The notes: generated from the letters alone by a model not told the origin. A stretch of 64,000 nt of DNA from Alphaproteobacteria bacterium (GCA_030066595.1 JASJBI010000018.1:20000-83999); one strand, 5' to 3'. Positions 1-8,771 are shown, numbered from the stretch's first letter. A program made the numbers and translations.

Positions 1-2780
1 TCGCCGTCGGCTTCGTTGGCGACGACCCGGTAGGCGTCCCGGTAGGGGCTTTCCTCCATCAGATGGTCGAAGCGCCGGCGCAGCACCAGGAGCCCCTTGT
101 GGTCGCCGCTCAGCGCCAAGGCCGTCGCCCAGCTCAGGATCAGCTTGGCATTCTCGTCCCCCAGCCGGCCGTCCTGTATGAGCAACTGGTTGGCGACCCG
201 GCCCAGGGCCTTGGCCGCACCCGGCCAGTTCTGCAGCCGCCAGTAGATGGCGCTGCGGACCAAGTCGGTCTCCGGCCCCGGATCCGAGCCGATCACGTCG
301 AGCGCCTCGTCCTGGCGACCGAGATCGGACAGGGCGCGGGCGCGCAGGCGGTTCCGCTCCATGATCAGGTCCTCGGGCAGCTTGCTGAATTTGGTGCGGT
401 CCAGCGACATGAGGGCTTCGGTGGGCTGGCGGTCCATCAACCGGACGGCGGCGAGCCGGGCCCCGGCGCGGGACCGGTCGACGCCCTTCAGGCGACGGTC
501 GATCTGGCGCTCCAAGAGCTTGGCGGCGCTCTCCAAGAGGTCCACCGAGACCAGACGCTCGGCCAAGCGCTCGACGATGATGTCGCCGCGGCTGTCGGCT
601 GGAGTCAGCTCCTGGAATTCGTCATAGATGCCGAGCGCCGTGACCGGAGCCAGCTCGTCCGCGCCGCCCTCGAGGAAGATGTCGAGAAAGGCCTTGCGCA
701 GGTCGCGGCGCAGGGCGCCGTACTCCGGATGGTTTGGATAGAACTCGGCCGCGCGGCGCATGTTGCTCAAGGCCAGGCGATAGCGCTTTTCCGCAAGGTA
801 GTGCGCGGCGAGCCGGCGCAACACCCGGAACTCCACGTCATCGCCGCGCCAGGCGAAGCGGAGGTCCTCCAACTTGATGACGGCCTCTGCGCGCGAGATC
901 TTCTGCTGTTCGAACAGGACCTCGATCCGCTCGACCTCCGCCTCGATGCGGATCGGCGGCTTCGAGTCCTTGATCACCTTTTCCCATTGCACCAGGGCGG
1001 CGTCCAACTCCTTGCGGGCGCGCAGCGCGACGCCGCGCAGGTAGTCTCCTTCGGACAGCTGGGCCCGGGTTGGCTTGCCTGCGGTCAACAGGTCGAGAAA
1101 CTCCATCGCCTCGGCGGGTTTGCCGTTTTTCAGGCTGGCCCGCGTCGCCATCAGCACGAAGTTCGAGCGAAACGGCTCGAGATAGAAGCGCAGCAGGGCC
1201 CTGCCGCCGGCGAAGTTCTCCGCCGCCGCCTCCCAGTCGAGCTGTGTCGATCGCAGTGCCCCGCGCCAGAGCGCTGCTTCGGCGTTGCCGTTGAGGCCGG
1301 GGTCAAGCAAGGCCTGACCGGCCTGCCGCAGATCGTTGACCTGCAGCGCCGCCGCGCCGAGCAGCAGGTTGAAGGCCGCTTCCTTGCCGATGGCGTCCTG
1401 CTGGCGCGCCAGCGTCAGCGTGCCAAGTGCGTCGGAATAGAACCCGTGCGCGAAGAGATACTGACCCAGCACCAGCCGCTGCCGGCCGCGCTCGGACTCC
1501 GTCGCGGCAGCGACCTCGTTCTGAAGACGCTGCTTGGTCACGCGGAAGTTCTTGCCGAATGCCCGCCAGGCCGGCACGTCGATCAGGCGGGGTGAAGCCG
1601 CCTTGTCTCCGGGCCAGCGCACATCCTTCCGCTCGGACTCGCGGCCCGAAAGCACAAGACCCTTGACGCTGGTGATCTGAACCCCTTCGCGGATGCGGCG
1701 GATCAGGACGTCATCGGCGAGCGCGCGGATCACGATCCCCTGCGCCGTCGTGATCAGACGGAACTCGGGAAACACCCGGTCGGATCCGACCCCCAGGCCG
1801 GAGCCGCGCAAGGGGACGACATAGACCGTCTCCGACAGCCCATCGTCCACCATGACCAGCGGGTCCACCGCCCCGCGGACCGGCAGCAGAACACGCGGTT
1901 CGACCGGTGCCCGGGGCTGCGCCAGGACCTTGATCTCTTTGGCCGGGATCGCCCGCTTGCGCGAGACCTGCACGATCCAGACATTGCCCTGGCGCGACAC
2001 CTTCGGATAGAGACCGGTGCCAACGCGGAACCTGGCCGCGCTGCCCAGCGGCAAGGGAACTTGCTGCAGTGACGCGGTCTGGTCTCCGCCGGCCCGCCGG
2101 GCGGCGCGGAGATCCAGTTTCTCGACGCGGTCGAAGACCGCCCAGACGTAACCGCCCCGCCGGTAGATCGCGGCCGAGACAGGAACCGGCCATTCGAAAC
2201 GAAGGGTGAAGGTCCCGCCCGACCGTCCGGCGAGATAGCGCACCGGCACGGCGTCCTGGTCCAGGGGCACCGGCACCGCGGCAGGCGCTGGGGTGGCGGC
2301 GGGTGCGGCCACGGGCTCCTGGACCGGTTCGGATGGCTTGGGCGATGGCGACGCGGCCGGCGCCGCTGCAGCGGGTTTCGGCGACGGCGCCGTCTTGGCG
2401 GCCTGCGCCGCTGCTGCTGGCTTAGGCGCTGTTTTTGGCAGGGCTGCTGGCGACGCGTCCGGGCGCGGTGTCGGCTTCAACGTCCGCGCCTTGGGCGCGG
2501 TTGCGGCGAACGCCGCTTGAGGTCGGCGCTTGGGAGCGAGACGCGCTTGCGGGCGCGTCCCGCGCCGTTGGCTGTTCCCCTGCAGCTCGGCCGGAGGCGT
2601 CGCGGCGAGGTCAACCACCACGCCGCTGTAGTCATCATCCAGCGCGCGGGCGTTTTGCGCGGCCGCAGGACCCGGACCTGCGAGGCCCGCAATCATGAGA
2701 CCGATGGCGACGAGGCGGAGCCAGCTGTCCCTGCCCGATCGATTCCGGATCTGCTCAGTCGGGAGTTCTCGAAGTCCCAT
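1..2780 (-). CDS. Large secreted TPR-type protein, C-terminus beyond window edge
   Basis: The frame stays open from the ATG at 2780 to base 1, giving more than 920 residues with no stop, so the gene is partial. The N-terminus (MGLRELP...) has a signal peptide or anchor at about residues 23-43 ending in AAAQ. An Ala/Pro/Lys-rich linker follows to about residue 165, then a beta-rich segment (GTFTLRFEWPVPVSAAIYRRGGYVWAVFD) that looks faintly AMIN-like. The rest is helical and TPR-like (LVLGQYLFAHGFYSDALGTLTLARQ and similar). An in-frame GTG at 2792 sits behind a stronger Shine-Dalgarno (AGAGAGGGGCGG) and may be the true start. It is 55 bp downstream of cheZ on the same strand, so a role in envelope assembly or motility is plausible but inferred. 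Confidence 0.7.
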   Translation of the reverse strand, partial: MGLRELPTEQIRNRSGRDSWLRLVAIGLMIAGLAGPGPAAAQNARALDDDYSGVVVDLAATPPAELQGNSQRRGTRPQARLAPKRRPQAAFAATAPKARTLKPTPRPDASPAALPKTAPKPAAAAQAAKTAPSPKPAAAAPAASPSPKPSEPVQEPVAAPAATPAPAAVPVPLDQDAVPVRYLAGRSGGTFTLRFEWPVPVSAAIYRRGGYVWAVFDRVEKLDLRAARRAGGDQTASLQQVPLPLGSAARFRVGTGLYPKVSRQGNVWIVQVSRKRAIPAKEIKVLAQPRAPVEPRVLLPVRGAVDPLVMVDDGLSETVYVVPLRGSGLGVGSDRVFPEFRLITTAQGIVIRALADDVLIRRIREGVQITSVKGLVLSGRESERKDVRWPGDKAASPRLIDVPAWRAFGKNFRVTKQRLQNEVAAATESERGRQRLVLGQYLFAHGFYSDALGTLTLARQQDAIGKEAAFNLLLGAAALQVNDLRQAGQALLDPGLNGNAEAALWRGALRSTQLDWEAAAENFAGGRALLRFYLEPFRSNFVLMATRASLKNGKPAEAMEFLDLLTAGKPTRAQLSEGDYLRGVALRARKELDAALVQWEKVIKDSKPPIRIEAEVERIEVLFEQQKISRAEAVIKLEDLRFAWRGDDVEFRVLRRLAAHYLAEKRYRLALSNMRRAAEFYPNHPEYGALRRDLRKAFLDIFLEGGADELAPVTALGIYDEFQELTPADSRGDIIVERLAERLVSVDLLESAAKLLERQIDRRLKGVDRSRAGARLAAVRLMDRQPTEALMSLDRTKFSKLPEDLIMERNRLRARALSDLGRQDEALDVIGSDPGPETDLVRSAIYWRLQNWPGAAKALGRVANQLLIQDGRLGDENAKLILSWATALALSGDHKGLLVLRRRFDHLMEESPYRDAYRVVANEADG

Positions 2781-2835
2781 AGCGCGGCTCACGTCCAATT
2801 CCGCCCCTCTCTTGGCAGCACGCCCCGCTTCGAAC

Positions 2836-3492
2836 TCAATCAGCCAGCAAGGCGTCGATGTCTTCCTGGCTGAAGGCGTTGTCGGGCAGCTGCGGACCGT
2901 TCAGAAGCGCGGCGTCGTCCTGCGCCGGTGCAGCCTGCTCACCGGCCTTGCCCGGCTTCCTCTCAGCGCCGTTCGCGGGCTCGTGACCCAGCGCGGAGAC
3001 CACGAAGTTCACCCGCTCTTCGATATGCTTGAGCGTCTTGACCACCTTGGTGATGCGCTGGCCGGTGATGTCCTGGAAGTTGCAGGCCTCGTAGACGCGG
3101 GTGACCGCGTCTTCCAGCTTCTTGGCGTTCTCCTGGTCCAGCCCCTTGGCGACCTCTTCGACCGTCTCGGTGCAGTCGAGGATCGTTCCCGTCGCCTCTT
3201 CGGTCGCGGCGACTATGGCGTCGAGTTCGTCGGTTGCGGAGGGGATATGCTGCTGGCTGATCTCGTCCGGGCGCAGCGCGGCGATCTCGTTCTTGGCTTC
3301 TTGGATGTACTGGGCCAAGGATTCCAACTCTTCGCAGAGACGGATATCGCGCGCGGATATGTCGCCCTGAAGGCTGTTCAATACGTCGCGCACGATCTCG
3401 GCGATCTCGCGACGGCCGGCGGCGGCGTCCCGACGATCCCTCAGGAGCGCCAGACAGCTTTCCAGCTGGGCCCTGGCTTGGGCACCGATCAT
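2836..3492 (-). CDS. cheZ: CheY-P phosphatase CheZ
   Basis: The 218-residue protein is mostly helical, as in the CheZ four-helix bundle, and has the phosphatase signature FQDITGQ at residues 139-145. D141 and Q145 correspond to the E. coli catalytic D143/Q147 pair. The role is dephosphorylation of CheY-P at the cytoplasmic pole or motor. A disordered tail (about 170-205) leads to the C-terminal peptide FSQEDIDALLAD, the expected CheY-docking helix, which looks very like the CheY-binding motif of FliM. The gene lies 17 bp downstream of cheY in the same direction, so the two form an output module. The ATG at 3492 is the first plausible start. Confidence 0.93.
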   Translation of the reverse strand: MIGAQARAQLESCLALLRDRRDAAAGRREIAEIVRDVLNSLQGDISARDIRLCEELESLAQYIQEAKNEIAALRPDEISQQHIPSATDELDAIVAATEEATGTILDCTETVEEVAKGLDQENAKKLEDAVTRVYEACNFQDITGQRITKVVKTLKHIEERVNFVVSALGHEPANGAERKPGKAGEQAAPAQDDAALLNGPQLPDNAFSQEDIDALLAD

Positions 3493-3509
3493 CCCTGAGA
3501 ACCCTTGGG

Positions 3510-3896
3510 CTAGAAGTCGCCCAGGACCGACGAGATCTTGGACTTCAGCGTTTCCGCGTTAAAGGGCTTGACGATGTAGTTGCTGACGCCCGCTTCCTTG
3601 GCGGCCACAACGTTCTCGGACTTGCTTTCCGCCGTCACCATGATGAACGGCATTTCCTTGAGTTCATCGTCAGAACGGACCTCTCGCAGCAGCTGCAGGC
3701 CGGTCATCGGCTCCATGTTCCAGTCGGATATCACCAGACCGTAGCTCTTTTCCCGGAGCTTCTGCAGGGCCGCCGATCCGTCGGTAGCCTCGTCAACGTT
3801 CTCGAAACCAAGCTGCTTCAACAGGTTGCGGACGATACGCAGCATCGTCTTGTAGTCGTCCACAATCAGGATCTGCATGTTCTTATCGATAGCCAT
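3510..3896 (-). CDS. cheY: Chemotaxis response regulator CheY (motor-proximal copy)
   Basis: A single receiver domain of 128 residues. The acidic pair is D13/D14, the phosphoacceptor D58 (ISDWNMEPMTG), the switch Thr T88 and the invariant K110 (IVKPF). There is no output domain, so it should act by protein contact, binding FliM when phosphorylated. It is paired with cheZ just downstream and lies near fliM, which suggests this is the motor-facing CheY; a second cheY (51850-52215) sits in the cheA operon. A perfect TTAA-N7-TTAA CtrA-type box lies 74-88 bp before the ATG. Confidence 0.95.
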   Translation of the reverse strand: MAIDKNMQILIVDDYKTMLRIVRNLLKQLGFENVDEATDGSAALQKLREKSYGLVISDWNMEPMTGLQLLREVRSDDELKEMPFIMVTAESKSENVVAAKEAGVSNYIVKPFNAETLKSKISSVLGDF

Positions 3897-3969
3897 AAGT
3901 CACCCCTGTCGCGCTTGAACCCTTTGGAGGCCGGCAAGTGGATTAGGCGTGCAGTCTAGGAATCCGCCG

Positions 3970-3984
3970 TTAAATTAGGGTTAA
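3970..3984. promoter_or_regulatory. CtrA box upstream of cheY (perfect TTAA-N7-TTAA)
   Basis: TTAA at 3970-3973, seven bases, then TTAA at 3981-3984. This is the full consensus for phosphorylated CtrA in Caulobacter and related bacteria. It lies in the 148-bp non-coding gap between motE and cheY. ctrA itself is encoded in this window. Confidence 0.7.
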
Positions 3985-4044
3985 GTGCGGTTTCCCAAGG
4001 GGTCGGCCGGACCTGATGAGGCGCGCCCCGGACCGCCCGTGGGC

Positions 4045-4827
4045 TCAGGACCCGCCTTCCGCCGCATCCACATCCAGGTCGTTTCGCCGGGCCGCAAGCT
4101 CCTGGGTCACCTCGCGGGCTTTCTTGGAATCCATGGCCGCCAGGATTGGCGCGACCTTGGAGCCCTTCATGCCCTGCATCACCGAGAGCAGGACCTCCAT
4201 CTCGAGCTGATCGAATATCCGGGCCGCGTCCTTCGGCTTCATCTTCTCGTAGATCTTGACCAGGGCCGCGAGCTTCTGCTGCTCCTTGCCCTCGTATCGC
4301 TTGATCAGCTGGGCGACGATTTCGCGCAGCTTCTTGAGCTCCGAGATCTTCTGCTCGACGCGCTGCTCGGCCGCCTGCAGCAAGCCCTCGCGCATTTCCA
4401 TGTCCTTTTCGCGCTCCTCGAGCGCGGCGCGTCGCTTGGCCAGCTGTTGCAGCACCTCGATCTCCGCGTCGCTGAACAGGCTCGGGTCGCGCGGAATGCC
4501 GCCGGTCGGATTGGGCGCCGGTGACGGTGGCGCGCCCGTGGCACCCGGTCTGTCGGGCTCCTTTGCGGCGGCCTTGGCGTCCGTCTTGCCGGCTTCGTCG
4601 ACAGGCTTTGCCGGCGCGCCGGTCTCGGCCGGTGTCTTCGCCGGCTTGATCTCACTCTCGCCGGACGCCCGAGTGGCGTCGCCTGCCGCCGTGTCGATTG
4701 CGGCCAGCTCGGCCGCCAGAGACGGATCGAGGTCGTGTACCAGCCCTCCGATGCGCAGGGTCAGGAGCACGCCCACAAGCAAGAGGAATGCGGTCAGGAA
4801 GTTGAGCTTGAACCGTGGAGTTCTCAT
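4045..4827 (-). CDS. motE: Flagellar motor chaperone MotE (MgtE-N-like)
   Basis: 260 residues. One N-terminal membrane segment (about 9-28, FKLNFLTAFLLLVGVLLTLRIGGL) precedes an Ala/Pro/Lys-rich periplasmic linker (about 35-115). A long charged coiled coil follows (SLFSDAEIEVLQQLAKRRAALEEREKDMEMREGLL...), then a C-terminal MgtE-N-like helical domain (VKIYEKMKPKDAARIFDQLEMEVLLSVMQGMKGSKVAPILAAMD). This matches alphaproteobacterial MotE, a periplasmic chaperone for MotC/stator function. The ATG at 4827 is chosen because AGAGGGGAC precedes it; longer upstream starts run into the preceding gene. It is the last gene of the fliL-fliM-4847 group. Confidence 0.85.
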   Translation of the reverse strand: MRTPRFKLNFLTAFLLLVGVLLTLRIGGLVHDLDPSLAAELAAIDTAAGDATRASGESEIKPAKTPAETGAPAKPVDEAGKTDAKAAAKEPDRPGATGAPPSPAPNPTGGIPRDPSLFSDAEIEVLQQLAKRRAALEEREKDMEMREGLLQAAEQRVEQKISELKKLREIVAQLIKRYEGKEQQKLAALVKIYEKMKPKDAARIFDQLEMEVLLSVMQGMKGSKVAPILAAMDSKKAREVTQELAARRNDLDVDAAEGGS

Positions 4828-4846
4828 GTCCCCTCTTCGATCGATC

Positions 4847-5263
4847 TCACGAGCCTGCCTCGCCGGACCTGCCCCGGACCGCCTGACGCAGCGCATGCCC
4901 GATGTCGTTCTCGGACGTGCCCACCGGTGCGGCAACGGGCGCCGGTCTGCCGGCGAGCTGAGACTTCCGGGTGACCGCTTCGGCGCGCTCGATGAGGTAC
5001 ATCAGATCGTCCCGCAGGACCTCGCCCTTTGCGAGGACGTCCGGGTCGGCGCCGACCACCGGCTCGCCCGAGCCCAGGCCCTTGACGCGGCTCAGGGCGG
5101 CTTCAGTTTGTGCCGCGGCCGCGCTGAACTCGTCGAGTTTCGCGCGCATCTCGGCTTCGTTCCTGCGCAGCGCCGCGAGCCTGCGGCTCAGCACCACGCC
5201 GAAATAGATCGCGACGCACAGCAGCACGATGACGACGCCATCGACGATCAAGGCGAAGGTCAT
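4847..5263 (-). CDS. Small membrane-anchored protein (DUF6468-like) in the fliM operon
   Basis: 138 residues: one N-terminal transmembrane helix (about 3-25, FALIVDGVVIVLLCVAIYFGVVL) and a cytoplasmic coiled coil (LSRRLAALRRNEAEMRAKLDEFSAAAAQTEAAL). A loop and a second helix (DVLAKGEVLRDDLMYLIERAEAVTRK) follow. From memory this is the alphaproteobacterial DUF6468 family, repeatedly found beside fliM and motE; function is unknown. Its ATG is two bases from the fliM stop, implying translational coupling. The topology suggests an accessory to the switch or stator, which is inference only. Confidence 0.75.
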   Translation of the reverse strand: MTFALIVDGVVIVLLCVAIYFGVVLSRRLAALRRNEAEMRAKLDEFSAAAAQTEAALSRVKGLGSGEPVVGADPDVLAKGEVLRDDLMYLIERAEAVTRKSQLAGRPAPVAAPVGTSENDIGHALRQAVRGRSGEAGS

Positions 5264-5265
5264 CG

Positions 5266-6351
5266 CTAGTCCGCCTCTTTTTCGATCTTCTCTTCGATGC
5301 GGACCGCGATCTTGCCGGCGCAGCGTCCCATGCGGCCGGCGAACATGGAGACGTCGCCGCAGCGCAGCTCGACGGGCGATTCCGGGCTTACATTCAGCAT
5401 CAAACGATCGCCGACCTTCCAGTTGAGCACCTCGTTGAGCGAGATCGTTTGCTCGTCCAAGACACCTTCGATCTTGACGTCGGTGTGCCAGAGCTCGCTG
5501 GCCAAGTGTCCCTCCCAAATCGAGTCGCGGCCGAACTTCTCGCCCATGAACATCTGCAGCAGCAGCTCGCGGACCGGCTCCAGGGTGGCATAGGGGAACA
5601 GCAGATCCATGCGCCCGCCCCGATCCTCCATGTCGATGCGCAGCCGCGCCTGGATCGCCGCGTTCGCGGCCCGCGCAATCGCGGCAAAGCGGGGATTGGT
5701 CTCCAGCCGGTCGAACGCGAACTTCACCTTGGACAAGGGCTCGAAAGCGGCGCACATGTCGGACAGCACGACATGGATCATGCGCTCGACCAGGTTCCGC
5801 TCGATCGTCGTGTACGGCCGGCCCTCGATCCGCATTGCCGCCGTGCCGCGCCGCCCGCCCAGCAATACGTCCACAATGGAGTAGATCAGCGCGCTGTCGA
5901 CCGTGACCAGCCCGTAGTTGTCCCATTCCTCGGCCTTGAACACGGCGAGGATGGCCGGCAGGGGAATCGAGTTCAGATAGTCGCCGAAGCGGATGGAGGA
6001 CACGTTGTCGAGCGAGACCTCGACATTGTCCGACGTGAAGTTGCGCAGGCTGGTGGTCATGAGGCGAACCAGCCGGTCGAACGCCACCTCAAGCATCGGC
6101 AGGCGCTCGTAGGAGACGAGGGCGCTGTTGATGATGGCGTTGATGCCCGAGTCGGAGGCGCCGCCACCGCTGGAGTCGCTATCGAAGCCCAGCAGGCTGT
6201 CGATCTCGTCCTGGTTCAGGACGCGGGCGGAGCGGGTCTCCTCGAAGGCACCACCGTCTTCGTCATCGCCCCCGGGCGCCGCCTCCTCAGCCGCATCGGC
6301 TTCGGCCGCTGCCGCCCATTCCTCGGCCAGATTTTCCTGGTCTTCAGCCAT
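5266..6351 (-). CDS. fliM: Flagellar motor switch protein FliM
   Basis: 361 residues from the ATG at 6351. The CheC-like middle domain contains RLMTTSLRNFTSDNVEVSLDNVSSIRFGDYLNSIP and the C-terminal SpoA (FliMN) domain contains VLDEQTISLNEVLNWKVGDRLML...ELRCGDVSMFAGRMG. FliM forms the C-ring and binds CheY-P through an N-terminal helix. Here that motif (VLNQDEIDSLLGF, about 44-56) is preceded by an unusual acidic, Ala-rich leader of about 43 residues, whereas in E. coli it is at the extreme N-terminus. It follows fliL by 39 bp and precedes the DUF6468-like gene by 2 bp. Confidence 0.95.
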   Translation of the reverse strand: MAEDQENLAEEWAAAAEADAAEEAAPGGDDEDGGAFEETRSARVLNQDEIDSLLGFDSDSSGGGASDSGINAIINSALVSYERLPMLEVAFDRLVRLMTTSLRNFTSDNVEVSLDNVSSIRFGDYLNSIPLPAILAVFKAEEWDNYGLVTVDSALIYSIVDVLLGGRRGTAAMRIEGRPYTTIERNLVERMIHVVLSDMCAAFEPLSKVKFAFDRLETNPRFAAIARAANAAIQARLRIDMEDRGGRMDLLFPYATLEPVRELLLQMFMGEKFGRDSIWEGHLASELWHTDVKIEGVLDEQTISLNEVLNWKVGDRLMLNVSPESPVELRCGDVSMFAGRMGRCAGKIAVRIEEKIEKEAD

Positions 6352-6390
6352 CAATTGCTGCGCCGTTGCTGTTTCGGTTTTGGCTTCGGA

Positions 6391-6954
6391 TCACTGGATC
6401 AGCATCTCGCGGAACAGCACGTCCAGGATCTTTGCCGGCGCGGCGGCCATATTGATCCGTTTCAGCAGCTGTTCGCGAAGCCGCGTCAAACCTGCCGAGC
6501 CGCGGAGGTCCTCGACCCGCAGTTCCCGCAGATAGATCTGGAAGTTGTCGATGATCCGCGGCATCACCGCCTGGATACGCGGGATATCGGCGGCGTCTTC
6601 GAGCTCGAGGCTGATGCTGACCTTCAGATAGTGGCTCTTGCGGCCCGCGGTGTTCAGGTTGACCAGCAGGTCGGGAAGGTCGTGGAAGATCATGGTGTGC
6701 TGCGGTTCCGGCTCGGCCTCGGCCGCCTGCTCGGTTTCGCCGGGGGACAGGTACGGATCGAACAGGCCGGCGAAATAGGCGCCGCCCAGCCCCGCCAGGA
6801 TGAACACCAGGGGAAGCACGCCGAACAACACCAGCTTCTTGCCGGGCAGCCGTTTCCTGCTCGGCGTGCCGCCGTCTTCGGCCTCGGCGCCCTCCTCGAG
6901 GGCCTCTTCGGGGATATCTTGATCGACTTCCTGCGCAGCCATGGAGTGCCCCAT
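6391..6954 (-). CDS. fliL: Flagellar basal body-associated protein FliL
   Basis: 187 residues: an acidic cytoplasmic N-terminus (about 1-32), one transmembrane helix (about 41-64, LVLFGVLPLVFILAGLGGAYFAGLF) and a periplasmic stomatin-like FliL domain (MIFHDLPDLLVNLNTAGRKSHYLKVSISLELE...). It ends in the typical ILDVLFREMLIQ. FliL is thought to ring the stator and raise motor output. The ATG at 6954 could be replaced by the in-frame ATG at 6942. It is first in the minus-strand operon and diverges from flgF. Confidence 0.93.
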   Translation of the reverse strand: MGHSMAAQEVDQDIPEEALEEGAEAEDGGTPSRKRLPGKKLVLFGVLPLVFILAGLGGAYFAGLFDPYLSPGETEQAAEAEPEPQHTMIFHDLPDLLVNLNTAGRKSHYLKVSISLELEDAADIPRIQAVMPRIIDNFQIYLRELRVEDLRGSAGLTRLREQLLKRINMAAAPAKILDVLFREMLIQ

Positions 6955-7006
6955 TCACGGATCTGCCGGGCGCGGTCGCCCGAAGCTTGACAGTACCGAA
7001 CGATGG

Positions 7007-7021
7007 TTAAGAAGAGGTTGA
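7007..7021. promoter_or_regulatory. CtrA-like box upstream of fliL (one mismatch)
   Basis: TTAA at 7007-7010, seven bases, then TTGA. It lies 53-67 bp before the fliL ATG, the same placement as the perfect boxes before fliX and cheY. In Caulobacter, fliLM is a CtrA-controlled class II operon. Confidence 0.4.
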
Positions 7022-7185
7022 GCGCCGTCGCTCGAAAGGCTTTTATTTCAAAGCCTTGCGAGGATTCATCCAGTCGGAGGTCGGGGAAATATCTGCCGGG
7101 TAAGCTGTGCCGCCGAGACACCGCAAATGGCCGCTCCGGCCTGGATCCGGGATCGCAAAACTTTGACTTAAAACCACTTTATCGA

Positions 7186-7201
7186 TGGCACGCCCTGTGC
7201 A
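7186..7201 (+). promoter_or_regulatory. Sigma-54 promoter for the flgF operon
   Basis: TGGCACGCCCTGTGCA has the -24 GG and -12 GC exactly 12 bases apart and differs from the sigma-54 consensus at one -12 base. A start near 7211 would leave a leader of about 27 bases before flgF. A TTAA-N7-TTAT element lies just upstream at 7168-7182. I see no clear FlbD-type palindrome in this gap. Confidence 0.75.
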
Positions 7202-7237
7202 TGAGCGGTTCTGGGACAATCACTGCGCCATGGGATC

Positions 7238-7954
7238 ATGACGGTCACCACAGAGATCTATGCATTCGCCGCGCAGACCATGCTGGCCCAGGCCATGGAC
7301 ATGGTGGCGGACAATATCGCCAACGCGGACACGCCCGCCTACAAGCGGGAACAGCTCCGGTTTCGGGAATACTTCGACAAGCTCGGGACCGACGACACGC
7401 TGTCCGGGCTGGATCGGCTCCGGGACCTCGTCGACGGCCCCATGCAACAGACCGGGAACCCCCTCGACCTCGCCATCAAGGGGGACGGCTTCTTCTCGGT
7501 CGAGACGCCGAACGGCGTGATGTACACCCGCAATGGCCGGTTCACCATCGACGAGGACGGCAATCTAGCCACGAGCAACGGTCTCAAGGTGCTCGGCGAC
7601 GACGGTGGTCCGCTCGTGTTCGCGCCCACGGACAAGGAGATCACCATCGACAGCGCCGGCAAGGTGCTGGCGGACGGTGGCGAGGTCGGCACTCTGGATC
7701 TGGTGCGTTTCCGCGACCCGTCGAGCCTCGAGCGGGCCGGCGGCGGCCTCTACCTCCCCCGCGGCGCCGATCCCGAGCCGGCCGACGAGGCGGTCGTGCT
7801 GCAAGGCGTGATCGAAGGCTCGAATGTCCAGCCGATCAAGGAAATCACCAGGATGATCAGCGTCATGCGCGGCTACCAGTCGGCTCAGCAGATCGCCGAG
7901 GACGAGCATGACCGCATCCGCCAGGCGATTCGCGCCCTGACGGACGCGAACTGA
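7238..7954 (+). CDS. flgF: Flagellar proximal rod protein FlgF
   Basis: 238 residues. The N-terminal rod-family motif is TMLAQAMDMVADNIANADTPAYKRE and the central beta domain contains NPLDLAIKGDGFFSVETPNGVMYTRNGRFTID. The C-terminal rod helix ends GYQSAQQIAEDEHDRIRQAIRAL. The short central domain and gene order (directly before flgG) mark it as FlgF rather than FlgG or FlgE. It assembles in the periplasmic rod. It is the first gene of flgF-flgG-flgA-flgH and has its own sigma-54 promoter. Confidence 0.93.
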   Translation: MTVTTEIYAFAAQTMLAQAMDMVADNIANADTPAYKREQLRFREYFDKLGTDDTLSGLDRLRDLVDGPMQQTGNPLDLAIKGDGFFSVETPNGVMYTRNGRFTIDEDGNLATSNGLKVLGDDGGPLVFAPTDKEITIDSAGKVLADGGEVGTLDLVRFRDPSSLERAGGGLYLPRGADPEPADEAVVLQGVIEGSNVQPIKEITRMISVMRGYQSAQQIAEDEHDRIRQAIRALTDAN

Positions 7955-7985
7955 CGGATCTGATCAGGAAGAAGGATCTGAACCA

Positions 7986-8771
7986 ATGAGATCTCTAGAC
8001 ATCGCGGCGACGGGCATGCTGGCCCAGCAGCTCAATGTGGAGGTCATCTCCAACAACATCGCGAACGTCAACACGACCGCGTATCAGAGGCGGCGCGCCG
8101 AGTTCCAGGACCTGCTGTATCAGAGCGACCGCCGGGTCGGGTCGACCTCGACGTCGGACGGCACCATTGTGCCTTCGGGCGTGCAGGTCGGCCTGGGCGT
8201 GCGCACGGCGGCCGTCTATCGCATCACCGAACAGGGTAATCTGGCCAGCACCGAGAACACCTTCGATCTCGCGGTCCAGGGCGAAGGATACTTCCAGATC
8301 GACCTACCCGACGGGTCCACCGCCTACAGCCGGGCCGGTTCGTTTCAGCTAAGCCCGGACGGCGAGATCGTGACCGCCGATGGGTTCACCGTGCAGCCCG
8401 GCATCACGATCCCGTCGGACGCCATCGATGTCACGATCAACGAGAGCGGCGAGGTTCTCGTCACCATCGACGGCCAGATCAGCCCGACGAATGTCGGCCA
8501 GCTGGAGCTGGCCACCTTCTCGAATCCGGGCGGTCTCGAGGCGATCGGCGATACCATGTTCATCGAGACCCCGGCCTCCGGTGCGGCAACGACCGGCGCG
8601 CCCGGCACTCCGGGATTCGGCACCGTGCTGCAGGGCTTCCTCGAGACGTCCAACGTCAACATCGTCGCCGAGATCACCAATCTGATCACGGCGCAACGCG
8701 CCTACGAGCTCAATTCACGGGTCATCCAGGCGTCCGACGAAATGATGTCGACCATGACCAACCTCCGCTAG
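7986..8771 (+). CDS. flgG: Flagellar distal rod protein FlgG
   Basis: 261 residues, the usual FlgG length. The N-terminus MRSLDIAATGMLAQQLNVEVISNNIANVNTTAYQRRRAEFQDLLYQ is highly typical, followed by NTFDLAVQGEGYFQIDLPDGSTAYSRAGSFQLSPDGEIVTADG. The C-terminus is FLETSNVNIVAEITNLITAQRAYELNSRVIQASDEMMSTMTNLR. It forms the distal rod through the P and L rings and is secreted by the flagellar type III apparatus. It starts 31 bp after flgF in the same operon. Confidence 0.97.
   Translation: MRSLDIAATGMLAQQLNVEVISNNIANVNTTAYQRRRAEFQDLLYQSDRRVGSTSTSDGTIVPSGVQVGLGVRTAAVYRITEQGNLASTENTFDLAVQGEGYFQIDLPDGSTAYSRAGSFQLSPDGEIVTADGFTVQPGITIPSDAIDVTINESGEVLVTIDGQISPTNVGQLELATFSNPGGLEAIGDTMFIETPASGAATTGAPGTPGFGTVLQGFLETSNVNIVAEITNLITAQRAYELNSRVIQASDEMMSTMTNLR

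Noticed and set aside
63..1595. A 510-codon plus-strand frame
   Set aside because: It mirrors the minus-strand TPR protein, which has a signal peptide and continues to the window edge.
7003..7911. A plus-strand frame overlapping flgF
   Set aside because: Wrong frame for the flgF protein; it runs through the sigma-54 promoter and codes for Arg-rich sequence.
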